This document shows, one piece after another, positions 15,572-23,190 of a stretch of 51,129 bases of DNA. A program made the translations under genes and the position numbers. Source of the stretch: Paracoccaceae bacterium (GTDB taxonomy: Bacteria; Pseudomonadota; Alphaproteobacteria; Rhodobacterales; Rhodobacteraceae). Location: NCBI GenBank assembly GCA_020832705.1, contig JAFIEE010000005.1:1-51129 (forward strand), given 5' to 3'. Every line of letters starts with the position of its first letter. Positions within the stretch are counted from its first letter, which is position 1. The notes under the pieces were generated by a model. The model made no database searches. It saw only the letters and a program-made list of their open reading frames with translations, and was not told the origin of the DNA.

Positions 15572-17919
15572 CAGAACCGCGTGACGATGCTCAGGTCGAA
15601 GTTCTGCGTCCGGTCATAGGATTCCTTGCGCAGCGCGCGCGAGAAGTCGAAGCGCAGCGGCCCGATGGGCGTATCCCAGAACAGCGAGACGCCCGCCGCC
15701 GCGCGGATCCGGGCACTGTCTGACCCCTGCAGGTCGACCGCCGCCCCGGCGTTGTCCAGCCCCCAGACCGTGCCCACGTCCATGAACACGCCGCCGGTGA
15801 TGCCGTATTCCTCGGGCAGGCCGAGCGGGAAATCGGCTTCGAACTGCGCGACGGCATAGCGCAACCCGCCAAGCGCATCGCGGTTCGCCGCGCCCAGGTC
15901 GCGCGGACCCACGCCGCGCAATTCGAACCCGCGCATCCGCCCGTCCAGGAAGAAGCGTTCGGTGATCCGGCTGTCACCGCCGCGCATCAGCAGCGCACCG
16001 GCGGTCAGGTCGGCGCGCAGTGTCACCTCCTCGTTCAGAACGCGCTGCTCGTAGCCGGCGCGGGCTGTGGTCCGGACAAATTGCCGACTGTTCGAGGTGG
16101 CGCCGAAATCCTGCGAGAACTGGAGGATGTAGCCACGGGTCGGATCATAGCCGCTGCGCCGCGTGTCCAGCGTGTAGGTGTAGCCCAGACTGACCGTGTT
16201 CACGCGGCCCATGTCCTGATCCAGCACGATGCGCGGGGAGCTTTGCCCGGCCACGGCGCCTGTCACCTGATCGCTGCGCAGGTCGATGCGCCCTTCCAGC
16301 CGCCCGAATTCGCTGACCGGGAAGGAGAGCGCGTTGCGCAACGAGATGTCGCGCGTGCTGAAATCCTCGTTGAAGTCGCTTGTCTCGCGGTAGTTCAGCG
16401 CGAAGGTATAGCGCAGGTTGCGGTCCAGAAGCGCCGGTTCGGTGAAGTTCAGCCCGATCTCGCGCGAGCCGCGGATGGTGTTGAACGCAATCGCCACCTG
16501 TTGCCCGCGCCCGAGGAAATTCGCCTCTTCGAAGTTGATGGCGAAACCGATCCCCACACCGACCCCGTAGCTGACGCCGAAACCCAGCGACCCGGTGGGC
16601 TGTTCCTCGACATCCACATCGACGATCGCCTGATCGTCGGAACTGCCCCGGCGCGGTTCCACCTGCACGTCGCTGAAATAGCCCAGCGCGCGGATGCGTT
16701 CGGCGGCCTCGCGGATTTCGCGCGGGTTCAGCGGGTCGCCCTCGGCGCTGTCGAACTGGCGCCGGATCACGCGGTCAAGCGTGGTGGTATTGCCCTGAAT
16801 GTCGATACGCTCGATCACGATACGCTCGCCCTCGACCAGGGTGAACTCCACGTCGATGGTCTGGTTGCGGTTGTTCCGGGTCAGGCGTGGCTCCACCCGG
16901 ACGAAGCGGCGGCCTTCGTTGGTGGCGACCCGTTCAAGCCGCCGGATGTTGGTTTCTATCACCGTGGGCGAAAAAACCACACCGCTGCGCAGGCGCACCT
17001 GCTGCTCGTAGGGTTCAAGCGGGATGCCGTCGATTTCAGAGGCCACCGACACGGCGCCGACGCGGTATTGCAGCCCCTCGGAGATATTGAAGGTGATGAA
17101 GAACCCGTCACGCTCGCGCGCCATTTCCGACGTGACCGAGTTGATGCGGAAATCAACGTAGCCGCGCGACAGGTAGAAATCGCGCAGAAGCTCACGGTCC
17201 AGTGCGATACGGTCTTCGACAAAGGTGTCGCGCTGCACGAGGATCCGGAACAGCCCGGCCTGCTTGGTGTCCAGCACCCGGCGCAGGCGGTTGTCGGAAA
17301 ACGCGCGGTTGCCGACGAAGCTCAGGCGCTCGATCTCGACCACGTTGCCTTCGCGGATTTCGAATGCCAGATCGACCCGGTTGTTGCCGCGCGGGATGAT
17401 TCGCGGCGTGACCTCGGCGGCGAAGCGCCCGCGCTGGCGATACAGATCGGCGATGGCGATGGCATCGGCCTCGACCTGGCTGGGCGAAAGCACGCGCCCG
17501 GCGGTGGTGCCCACAACCTCGCGAATCGCATCGTCGTTGATGCGGCGGTTGCCCTCGAAGTTGACGATTCCGATGAACGGCAGTTCCTGCACGGTGATCG
17601 CCAGCGTGGCGCCGCGGGGGGTGAATTCGACCGTTTCGAACAGGCCCGAGTTCGCGACCCGGCGGTAGGCGGCGTTCAACTCTCCGGCCGAGATGGTGGT
17701 CGCGCGCGGAATCTGGGCAAGGCCCAGAATCGTTGCATCGTCAACGCGCTGGTTCCCGTCGATCTGGAATTGGTTGAAGCTGAAGGACTGTGCCCGCGCA
17801 GGCGACAGCGCCGCGCTCAGAACCAACGCCATCAAGGTGAGTGCCGCCAGCAGAACCGGGCGCAGGCCCTGCCCGAATACCGTCCGCTGCGGCGCCAGAT
17901 CCAAGGTGGATGCGCGCAT
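15571..17919 (-). CDS. bamA: Outer membrane protein assembly factor BamA
   Basis: Central subunit of the BAM complex that inserts beta-barrel proteins into the outer membrane; 782 residues. A signal peptide (about 1-44, ending SPARAQ) is followed by POTRA domains (about 45-370; for example FIGIVNFEGNRRINDDAI and IVIERIDIQGNTTTLDRVI). The C-terminal 16-strand barrel (about 380-782) carries MRGFELRGVGPR, equivalent to the essential (V/I)RGF loop-6 motif, and ends in Phe (DLSIVTRF) as barrel proteins do. A TTGACA-N17-TACGCA promoter candidate lies about 40 bp upstream. Usually rseP precedes bamA in related genomes; here a small membrane protein and a ferredoxin oxidoreductase gene do. Confidence 0.97.
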   Translation of the reverse strand: MRASTLDLAPQRTVFGQGLRPVLLAALTLMALVLSAALSPARAQSFSFNQFQIDGNQRVDDATILGLAQIPRATTISAGELNAAYRRVANSGLFETVEFTPRGATLAITVQELPFIGIVNFEGNRRINDDAIREVVGTTAGRVLSPSQVEADAIAIADLYRQRGRFAAEVTPRIIPRGNNRVDLAFEIREGNVVEIERLSFVGNRAFSDNRLRRVLDTKQAGLFRILVQRDTFVEDRIALDRELLRDFYLSRGYVDFRINSVTSEMARERDGFFITFNISEGLQYRVGAVSVASEIDGIPLEPYEQQVRLRSGVVFSPTVIETNIRRLERVATNEGRRFVRVEPRLTRNNRNQTIDVEFTLVEGERIVIERIDIQGNTTTLDRVIRRQFDSAEGDPLNPREIREAAERIRALGYFSDVQVEPRRGSSDDQAIVDVDVEEQPTGSLGFGVSYGVGVGIGFAINFEEANFLGRGQQVAIAFNTIRGSREIGLNFTEPALLDRNLRYTFALNYRETSDFNEDFSTRDISLRNALSFPVSEFGRLEGRIDLRSDQVTGAVAGQSSPRIVLDQDMGRVNTVSLGYTYTLDTRRSGYDPTRGYILQFSQDFGATSNSRQFVRTTARAGYEQRVLNEEVTLRADLTAGALLMRGGDSRITERFFLDGRMRGFELRGVGPRDLGAANRDALGGLRYAVAQFEADFPLGLPEEYGITGGVFMDVGTVWGLDNAGAAVDLQGSDSARIRAAAGVSLFWDTPIGPLRFDFSRALRKESYDRTQNFDLSIVTRF

Positions 17920-17956
17920 GATGCCCCCGTACTACCGCTGATATTTTGTTTTGATC

Positions 17957-17985
17957 TGCGTAGCCGGTAGAGGGGGCTTTGTCAA
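17957..17985 (-). promoter_or_regulatory. Candidate sigma-70 promoter of bamA
   Basis: On the minus strand, TTGACA (17985-17980) is a perfect -35 hexamer. After 17 bases comes TACGCA (17962-17957), a weak -10. The -10 lies about 38 bases before the bamA start, which fits a short leader. It would drive the whole bamA-lpxB operon. Confidence 0.45.
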
Positions 17986-18093
17986 AGACCTCTGCCACCC
18001 GGGCGGCGGTCCGTTGCGCGCATGGGCCTTGCAGGTGACACCCCGTGCCGAGTGGGCTTCGGGCGGGCGCCGGGTCCGCGGGTGGAAGCAGGC

Positions 18094-18255
18094 TCAGAAG
18101 CCCAGGGTCGGGCCGATCCCCGAGAAGATCAGCGCATGCGCAATGCGATCGGCCAGAAACAGGCTGATCAGCACCGCCGCGATGAAAAACGCCCGATCTG
18201 CCCCAAGGGACCAGAGGGTTCGCAGGCTGCGGGGGGCGAAATGCGCGATATGCAT
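18094..18255 (-). CDS. Small hydrophobic membrane protein (53 aa), unknown function
   Basis: A short gene that length filters would miss. It is supported by AAGGAG, eight bases before the ATG at 18255. The protein has one strongly hydrophobic stretch (FFIAAVLISLFLADRIAHAL, about 23-42) after a basic N-terminus with several Arg (MHIAHFAPRSLRTLWSLGAD), so it is probably a single-pass inner-membrane protein with the N-terminus inside. The tail is IFSGIGPTLGF. It lies between the ferredoxin oxidoreductase gene (89 bp upstream) and bamA (174 bp downstream), all on the minus strand. I do not recognise the family and assign no function. Conservation in relatives would decide whether it is a real gene. 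Confidence 0.65.
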   Translation of the reverse strand: MHIAHFAPRSLRTLWSLGADRAFFIAAVLISLFLADRIAHALIFSGIGPTLGF

Positions 18256-18344
18256 GACCAACTCCTTTCAGAGCTGGACATGCCGCGACAAGATGGCCGG
18301 AATATGGCCGGAAATTGCCGAAAAACGGCCCGGCGCCCACCGGA

Positions 18345-21300
18345 TCATTCGGCGGCGATACGCGGGGCGGCGTCCCCGCCATCAAGCCGCGCCAGCAGTT
18401 CGGCGCGCTTATCGGCGGCTTTCCGGGCGTTTGCGTGCTTGACCGGGCCGAAGCCGCGGATCTCCAGCGGCAGGCGCGCCAGCGCGACCACCGTGTCGCG
18501 GTTGGCGGGGCTGAGGCGCTCCAGCGCGCGGGCCATGTCGGATTCGTAGTCGCGGATCAGCGCGCGCTCCATGCGCCGCTCGGCGGTATGGCCGAACGGG
18601 TCCAGCGGTGTGCCGCGCAGAATCTTCAGCCTTGCCAGAAAGCCGAACGCGCGGAGTATCCAGGGCCCGAAGGCGCGCTTCTGCGGCCGCCCGTCGCTGC
18701 CCGTGCGGGCCAGCAGCGGTGGTGCGAGGTGGAAGCGCGCGGTCAGATCGCCGTCGAATTCGGCGCGGGCCTTTGCCATCGTTTCCAGATGCAGGCGCGC
18801 GACCTCGTATTCGTCCTTGTAGGCCAGCAGCTTGTGATAGCCCTCGGCAACGGCCTCCCTGACCTGCGGATCGTCGATTCCGTCCACCAGCTTGCGGTAA
18901 CGCCGCGCCAGCCGCTTCGACTGATAGGCGGTCAGATGGTCGGCACGGAAGGCGATGCGCTCTTCCAGCGACTGCGGTCTGGCCACCACCTGCGCGGTCA
19001 GCCGGGCGGCGGCCTGATCGGGGTGCAGCACGCTCCAGCGCCCGATCTCGAACGCGCGTTTGTTGCCCTCGACCGCGGCGCCGTTAAGCGCGACCGCCCT
19101 CAGGATCGCGTCGCGCGACAGCGGCACAAGACCCCGCTGCCAAGCCGCGCCCAGGATCATCATGTTGGAAAAGATCGAATCGCCCAGCAGCACGCGGGCA
19201 AGTTCGGAATAGTCGAAGAGCGCCACCCGATCGGCGCCCAGCCGGGCCTGCAGGGCCAGTTTGAGGTCTTCGGCAGGGATGCGGAATTCGGTGTTGCGGG
19301 TGAAGTCGCCGGTGATGATCTCGTGGCTGTTGACCACGGCGCCGGTGCGGCCCTGCCGCATCAGCCCCAGCGTGCGCGCGCCGGCGGTGACCACCAGATC
19401 GCCGCCGATGACGCAATCGGCCTCGCCCACCGCCACGCGGATGGCGCTGATGTCTTCGGGGCGGTTGGCCAGACGGCAGTGGATATGCACCGCGCCGCCC
19501 TTCTGTGCCAACCCCGCCATTTCCATCAGCCCCGCACCCTTGCCGTCGATCTGCGCGGCCTGCGCGAGGATCGCGCCCACGGTCACCACCCCGGTGCCGC
19601 CGACGCCGGTGATGACCACATTATGCGTGCCATCGATCGCGGGCAGCGTGGGCTCCGGCATGTCCGGCAGGTCCAGCGCCTGCGCGGGTGCCTTGCGGAC
19701 CTGCGCCCCTTCAAGCGTGACAAAGGACGGGCAGAACCCCTTGAGGCAGGAAAAATCCTTGTTGCAGGCGGATTGGTCGATGGCCCGCTTGCGGCCCAGT
19801 TCGGTTTCGACCGGCACGATGGCGACGCAGTTCGACTGCACCCCGCAATCGCCGCAGCCTTCGCAGACATCGGTGTTGATGAAGATGCGCTGGTCGGGGT
19901 CCGGGAATTGCCCGCGCTTGCGGCGGCGGCGCTTCTCGGCGGCGCAGGTCTGCACATAGACGATGGCCGACACGCCCTTGTGCTGCGCGTAACGCTTTTG
20001 CACGGCCTCCATGTCGGCGCGCTCGTGCCAGTCGATCCCCTTTGGGAAATCGGCGCGGCGGGGTTCTTCCTTGGCGTCATAGACCACGGCGACATGGGGC
20101 ACGCCCATGGCCTGCAACTCGCGCACGATCTGGTCGGCGGACAGATCGCCCTCGTTCTTCTGGCCGCCGGTCATGGCGACCGCGTCATTGTAGAGGATCT
20201 TGTAGGTGATGTTGGTCCCGGCAGCCAGCGCCGCGCGGATCGCCTGCACGCCAGAGTGGTTGTAGGTGCCATCACCGAGGTTCTGGAACACATGCTGACG
20301 GGTGGAAAACGGCGCCTCGCCGATCCAGTTGGCGCCTTCGCCGCCCATCTGGGTGAAACCCACGGTGTTGCGGTCCATCCACTGCACCATGTAGTGGCAG
20401 CCGATCCCGGCATAGGCGCGGTGACCCTCGGGCACTTTCGTTGACGTGTTGTGCGGACAACCCGCGCAGTAATAAGGCAGGCGCGCAGCCAGTTCCGGGG
20501 CGTTGTCGGCGCGGCGCGCTTCGGCCAGCGATGCCAGCCCGGCCTTGACCCGGTCGGTGCCGCGGCCTTCCTCGATCAGGATTTCGCCCAGCTTCTCGGC
20601 GATCATGATCGGGTCCAGCGCGTAGCGCGTGGGGAAAAGTTCCAGCCTGCGGCCGTTTTCCCAGGTGTCGCCCTTGTGCCAGCCATAGACGCGGCGGCCG
20701 CGGCGGTCATCGAAGATGGCTTCCTTGACCTGCACCTCGATCAGCTTGCGCTTTTCCTCGACCACGATGATCAGGTCCAGCCCCTCGGCCCAGTCATGGA
20801 AGGTTTCCATGTCCAGCGGCCAGGTCTGGCCCACCTTGTAGGTGGTCAGCCCGAGGCGCAGCGCTTCCTCCTCGCCGATGCCCAGCAGATTCAGCGCGTG
20901 CACCAGGTCCAGCCAGTTCTTGCCCGCCGCCACCATGCCGATCCTCGCCCCGGGCTTGCCCCAGACGCGCCGGTCCATGCCGTTGGCGCGGGAAAACGCT
21001 TCGGCCGCAAAGCGCTTGTGGTCGATCATGCGCGTTTCCTGCGCAACCGGCGTGTCGATCAGGCGAATGTTCAGCCCGCCCTGCGGCATGGCGAAGTCCG
21101 GCGTGACGAACTGCATCCGCTGCGGGTTCCCGTCCACCACCGCCGTGGCCTCGACCGTGTCCTTCATGATCTTCAGCCCGACCCAGAGCCCCGCAAAGCG
21201 CGACAGCGCATAACCGTAATGACCGAAGTCCAGGATTTCCTGAACACCGGCGGGGGAGAGCACGGGGATATAGGCATCCACCATCGCCCAGTCGGACTGA

Positions 21301-21770
21301 TGCAGCGTGGTGGAGCTTTCTCCGGTATGGTCATCGCCCATGGCCACCAGAACGCCGCCATGGGGCGCGGTGCCGGCCATGTTGGCGTGGCGGAACACGT
21401 CGCCCGAGCGGTCCACGCCCGGCCCCTTGCCATACCACAGGCCGAAAACGCCGTCATGACGGCCCTCGCCGCGCAACTCGGCCTGCTGGCTGCCCCAGAG
21501 CGCTGTGGCGGCCAGATCCTCGTTCAGCCCTTCCTGAAAGCGGACCTGCGCGGCCTCCAGCAGCGGTTTCGCGCGGTTCATCTGCATGTCCACCGCGCCC
21601 AGCGGCGAGCCGCGATAGCCGGTGACATAGCCCGCGGTGTTCAGCCCCGCCGCGCGGTCGCGTGCCGCCTGCGCCAGCATCAGCCGCACCATGGCCTGCG
21701 TGCCGTTCAGCAGCACGGGTGACTTGTCCAGATCGAACCGATCGCTCAGGGAAATGTCCTGCCGTCCCAT
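18345..21770 (-). CDS. Indolepyruvate ferredoxin oxidoreductase family protein (fused subunits)
   Basis: Thiamine-diphosphate and iron-sulfur enzyme that oxidatively decarboxylates aryl 2-oxo acids to acyl-CoA with ferredoxin as acceptor; 1141 residues, the size of the fused proteobacterial form. In order: a pyrimidine-binding domain (GYVTGYRGSPLGAVDMQM, near 50), a ThDP-binding domain (YCAGCPHNTSTK near 432, then GIGCHYM and GDGTYNHSG), a cysteine cluster (CEGCGDCGVQSNC near 635; also CNKDFSCLKGFC) for [4Fe-4S] binding, and the gamma-type domain (VITGVGGTGVVTVGAILAQA, near 717). Start ATG at 21770 follows GGGAGG. It is divergent from a LysR regulator, with a palindrome in its promoter. Substrate is presumed indolepyruvate or phenylpyruvate from amino-acid breakdown. 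Confidence 0.92.
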   Translation of the reverse strand: MGRQDISLSDRFDLDKSPVLLNGTQAMVRLMLAQAARDRAAGLNTAGYVTGYRGSPLGAVDMQMNRAKPLLEAAQVRFQEGLNEDLAATALWGSQQAELRGEGRHDGVFGLWYGKGPGVDRSGDVFRHANMAGTAPHGGVLVAMGDDHTGESSTTLHQSDWAMVDAYIPVLSPAGVQEILDFGHYGYALSRFAGLWVGLKIMKDTVEATAVVDGNPQRMQFVTPDFAMPQGGLNIRLIDTPVAQETRMIDHKRFAAEAFSRANGMDRRVWGKPGARIGMVAAGKNWLDLVHALNLLGIGEEEALRLGLTTYKVGQTWPLDMETFHDWAEGLDLIIVVEEKRKLIEVQVKEAIFDDRRGRRVYGWHKGDTWENGRRLELFPTRYALDPIMIAEKLGEILIEEGRGTDRVKAGLASLAEARRADNAPELAARLPYYCAGCPHNTSTKVPEGHRAYAGIGCHYMVQWMDRNTVGFTQMGGEGANWIGEAPFSTRQHVFQNLGDGTYNHSGVQAIRAALAAGTNITYKILYNDAVAMTGGQKNEGDLSADQIVRELQAMGVPHVAVVYDAKEEPRRADFPKGIDWHERADMEAVQKRYAQHKGVSAIVYVQTCAAEKRRRRKRGQFPDPDQRIFINTDVCEGCGDCGVQSNCVAIVPVETELGRKRAIDQSACNKDFSCLKGFCPSFVTLEGAQVRKAPAQALDLPDMPEPTLPAIDGTHNVVITGVGGTGVVTVGAILAQAAQIDGKGAGLMEMAGLAQKGGAVHIHCRLANRPEDISAIRVAVGEADCVIGGDLVVTAGARTLGLMRQGRTGAVVNSHEIITGDFTRNTEFRIPAEDLKLALQARLGADRVALFDYSELARVLLGDSIFSNMMILGAAWQRGLVPLSRDAILRAVALNGAAVEGNKRAFEIGRWSVLHPDQAAARLTAQVVARPQSLEERIAFRADHLTAYQSKRLARRYRKLVDGIDDPQVREAVAEGYHKLLAYKDEYEVARLHLETMAKARAEFDGDLTARFHLAPPLLARTGSDGRPQKRAFGPWILRAFGFLARLKILRGTPLDPFGHTAERRMERALIRDYESDMARALERLSPANRDTVVALARLPLEIRGFGPVKHANARKAADKRAELLARLDGGDAAPRIAAE

Positions 21771-21806
21771 TCAGCGCCTCCCTGCGGTATGGATGGGTAT
21801 GGCGAC

Positions 21807-21835
21807 ATTATAGGTCAAAAATGCTGACCTACAAA
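21807..21835 (-). promoter_or_regulatory. Candidate ferredoxin oxidoreductase promoter with LysR-type operator in the spacer
   Basis: TAGGTCA (21811-21817) and TGACCTA (21825-21831) form a perfect inverted repeat with a 7-base centre, giving the LysR-type T-N11-A core (TCA-N7-TGA). On the minus strand a perfect TATAAT -10 lies at 21812-21807. A weak -35, TTTGTA, lies at 21835-21830, 17 bases away. The operator therefore fills the promoter spacer of the oxidoreductase gene and sits about 100 bases before lysR. Confidence 0.6.
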
Positions 21836-21928
21836 GCGCATTTTGCCAATCTTCACTTTTGTGCCACTCAAAGAGCGCATAAGTAAGAAGCCGCAACGCA
21901 AGGCTCGGTGCGCTTGAGCGAATGGAAC

Positions 21929-22840
21929 ATGCTGGACTGGGACAAGCTCAGAATATTTCACGCCGTGGCGGATGCCGGCAGCCTTACCCACGCGGGTGAG
22001 GTGCTGAACCTGTCGCAGTCTGCCGTCAGCCGCCAGATCCGCGCGCTGGAAGAATCGCTCAGCACGACCCTGTTCCACCGTCATGCGCGCGGGCTGATTC
22101 TCACCGAGCAAGGCGAGTTGCTGTTCGAGGCCACGCGCTCCATGTCACGCCGACTGGACGCCGCCGCCGCGCGCATCCGCGACAGCGAGGACGAGGTGTT
22201 CGGCGAATTGCGCGTCACCACCACGGTGGGTTTCGGCACGCTCTGGCTGGCGCCGCGCCTGCCCGCGCTCTATGCGAAATACCCCGAGTTGAAGATCGAC
22301 CTGATGCTGGAAGAGCGCGTTCTGGACCTGCCCATGCGCGAGGCCGATGTCGCCATCCGCATGAAGGAACCCAGCCAGGCCGATCTGATCCGGCGCAAGA
22401 TGATGTCGGTCTGCATGAGGCTGTACGCCACGCCGGAATACCTGCGCGCCAACGGAACGCCGCAGACGCTTGAAGACATGGCCAATTTCCGCCTGATCTG
22501 CCAGAATGTCGGCGCCCAGCAGGTCAGCGCGGGCGCCATGCTGGTGCGCGAGCTTCTGGCCTATCCGGTGCGCTCCACTTTCACGGTGAACAACTACTTC
22601 GGCGTGTTGCAGGCCGTTCTGAACCATCTCGGCATCGGCCTGTTGCCCGATTACGTGACCGAGGAGTTCGGGCATCTGGTGCAGGTGCTCCCCGAGGTCG
22701 AAAGCCATGAGATCCCGGTTTTTCTGGCCTATCCCGAGGAGCTGCGGCAGTCCAAGCGTGTCGCTGCCTTCCGCGATTTCGTGCTCGAGGAAATACAGGC
22801 CTATCGCAAGGCCCGGCGCCAGGCCGATTCGGCTGAGTGA
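21929..22840 (+). CDS. LysR family transcriptional regulator
   Basis: DNA-binding regulator of 303 residues. The N-terminal winged helix-turn-helix is clear (WDKLRIFHAVADAGSLTHAG, then LNLSQSAVSRQIRALEESL and LFHRHARGLILTEQG). A linker helix and a periplasmic-binding-protein-like effector domain (about 90-290) follow. I prefer the ATG at 21929, which gives the standard MLDWDKLRIF start. A GTG at 21908 would add seven residues and has AAGG only four bases upstream. It is divergent from the indolepyruvate oxidoreductase gene, and a LysR-type palindrome lies between them, so that gene is its likely target. The effector is unknown; an aryl-keto acid or aromatic amino acid would fit. Confidence 0.92.
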   Translation: MLDWDKLRIFHAVADAGSLTHAGEVLNLSQSAVSRQIRALEESLSTTLFHRHARGLILTEQGELLFEATRSMSRRLDAAAARIRDSEDEVFGELRVTTTVGFGTLWLAPRLPALYAKYPELKIDLMLEERVLDLPMREADVAIRMKEPSQADLIRRKMMSVCMRLYATPEYLRANGTPQTLEDMANFRLICQNVGAQQVSAGAMLVRELLAYPVRSTFTVNNYFGVLQAVLNHLGIGLLPDYVTEEFGHLVQVLPEVESHEIPVFLAYPEELRQSKRVAAFRDFVLEEIQAYRKARRQADSAE

Positions 22841-22924
22841 ATCCTCGCGCTCAGGTTGAGACCCATGGTGAGGTATGAATGCAACGCATGCCGGAGTTGT
22901 GCGCAGCGCAGAAACAATTAACTT

Positions 22925-23032
22925 GCGCAATGATGCCTCCGACACCTACATTAGGGCCAGAAGCGGTCGGGTTTTCCCCCGTTTCTACCTCCCTGTTGGA
23001 CTTTGGCCGAGCATTGCTCGGCCTTTTTTTTT
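22925..23032 (+). ncRNA. Candidate small RNA (or purL leader) ending in an intrinsic terminator
   Basis: About 105 bases without a protein gene end in a textbook terminator. The stretch holds two anti-Shine-Dalgarno-like CCTCC motifs: in TGCCTCCGAC near 22935 and in CTACCTCCCTG near 22990. A CGGG/CCCG hairpin lies between them. A possible promoter, TTGTGC (22897-22902) plus TAACTT (22919-22924), would start the RNA near 22930. The exact 5' end is a guess. Alternative reading: a leader of the lysR or purL transcript with attenuation. Confidence 0.4.
23005..23032 (+). terminator. Intrinsic terminator
   Basis: GGCCGAGC (23005-23012), loop ATT, GCTCGGCC (23016-23023), then nine T (23024-23032). 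This is the strongest intrinsic terminator in the window. It follows lysR by 165 bp and precedes purL by 158 bp. Confidence 0.93.
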
Positions 23033-23190
23033 GCCCGGACGGTCGGGTTGCCGAGGATTCGGGCATGCCCGCGCGTGTTTGCCCGCAAACGGGTCACGGC
23101 GCGAACCGGCAGCACGCGGTTGCGAAGCGCGCGGCGAAATCAATCCCTTTCGCCGGGGGGCGGCTTTCACTAAGAAAGGGCCGCAACCGA

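Noticed and set aside
16081-17970. 629-codon open frame on the plus strand
   Set aside because: It is antisense to bamA, with no recognisable domain and no ribosome-binding site.
18315-20444. 709-codon open frame on the plus strand
   Set aside because: It lies opposite the indolepyruvate oxidoreductase gene, with low-complexity His/Gln/Arg content typical of a shadow frame.
23077-23090. GTTTGC-CC-GCAAAC palindrome before purL, reminiscent of a PurR box
   Set aside because: The half-sites are in the opposite order to the enterobacterial PurR box (GCAAAC-GTTTGC), and that regulator is not expected in this clade. It could be another regulator's site, but there is no support.
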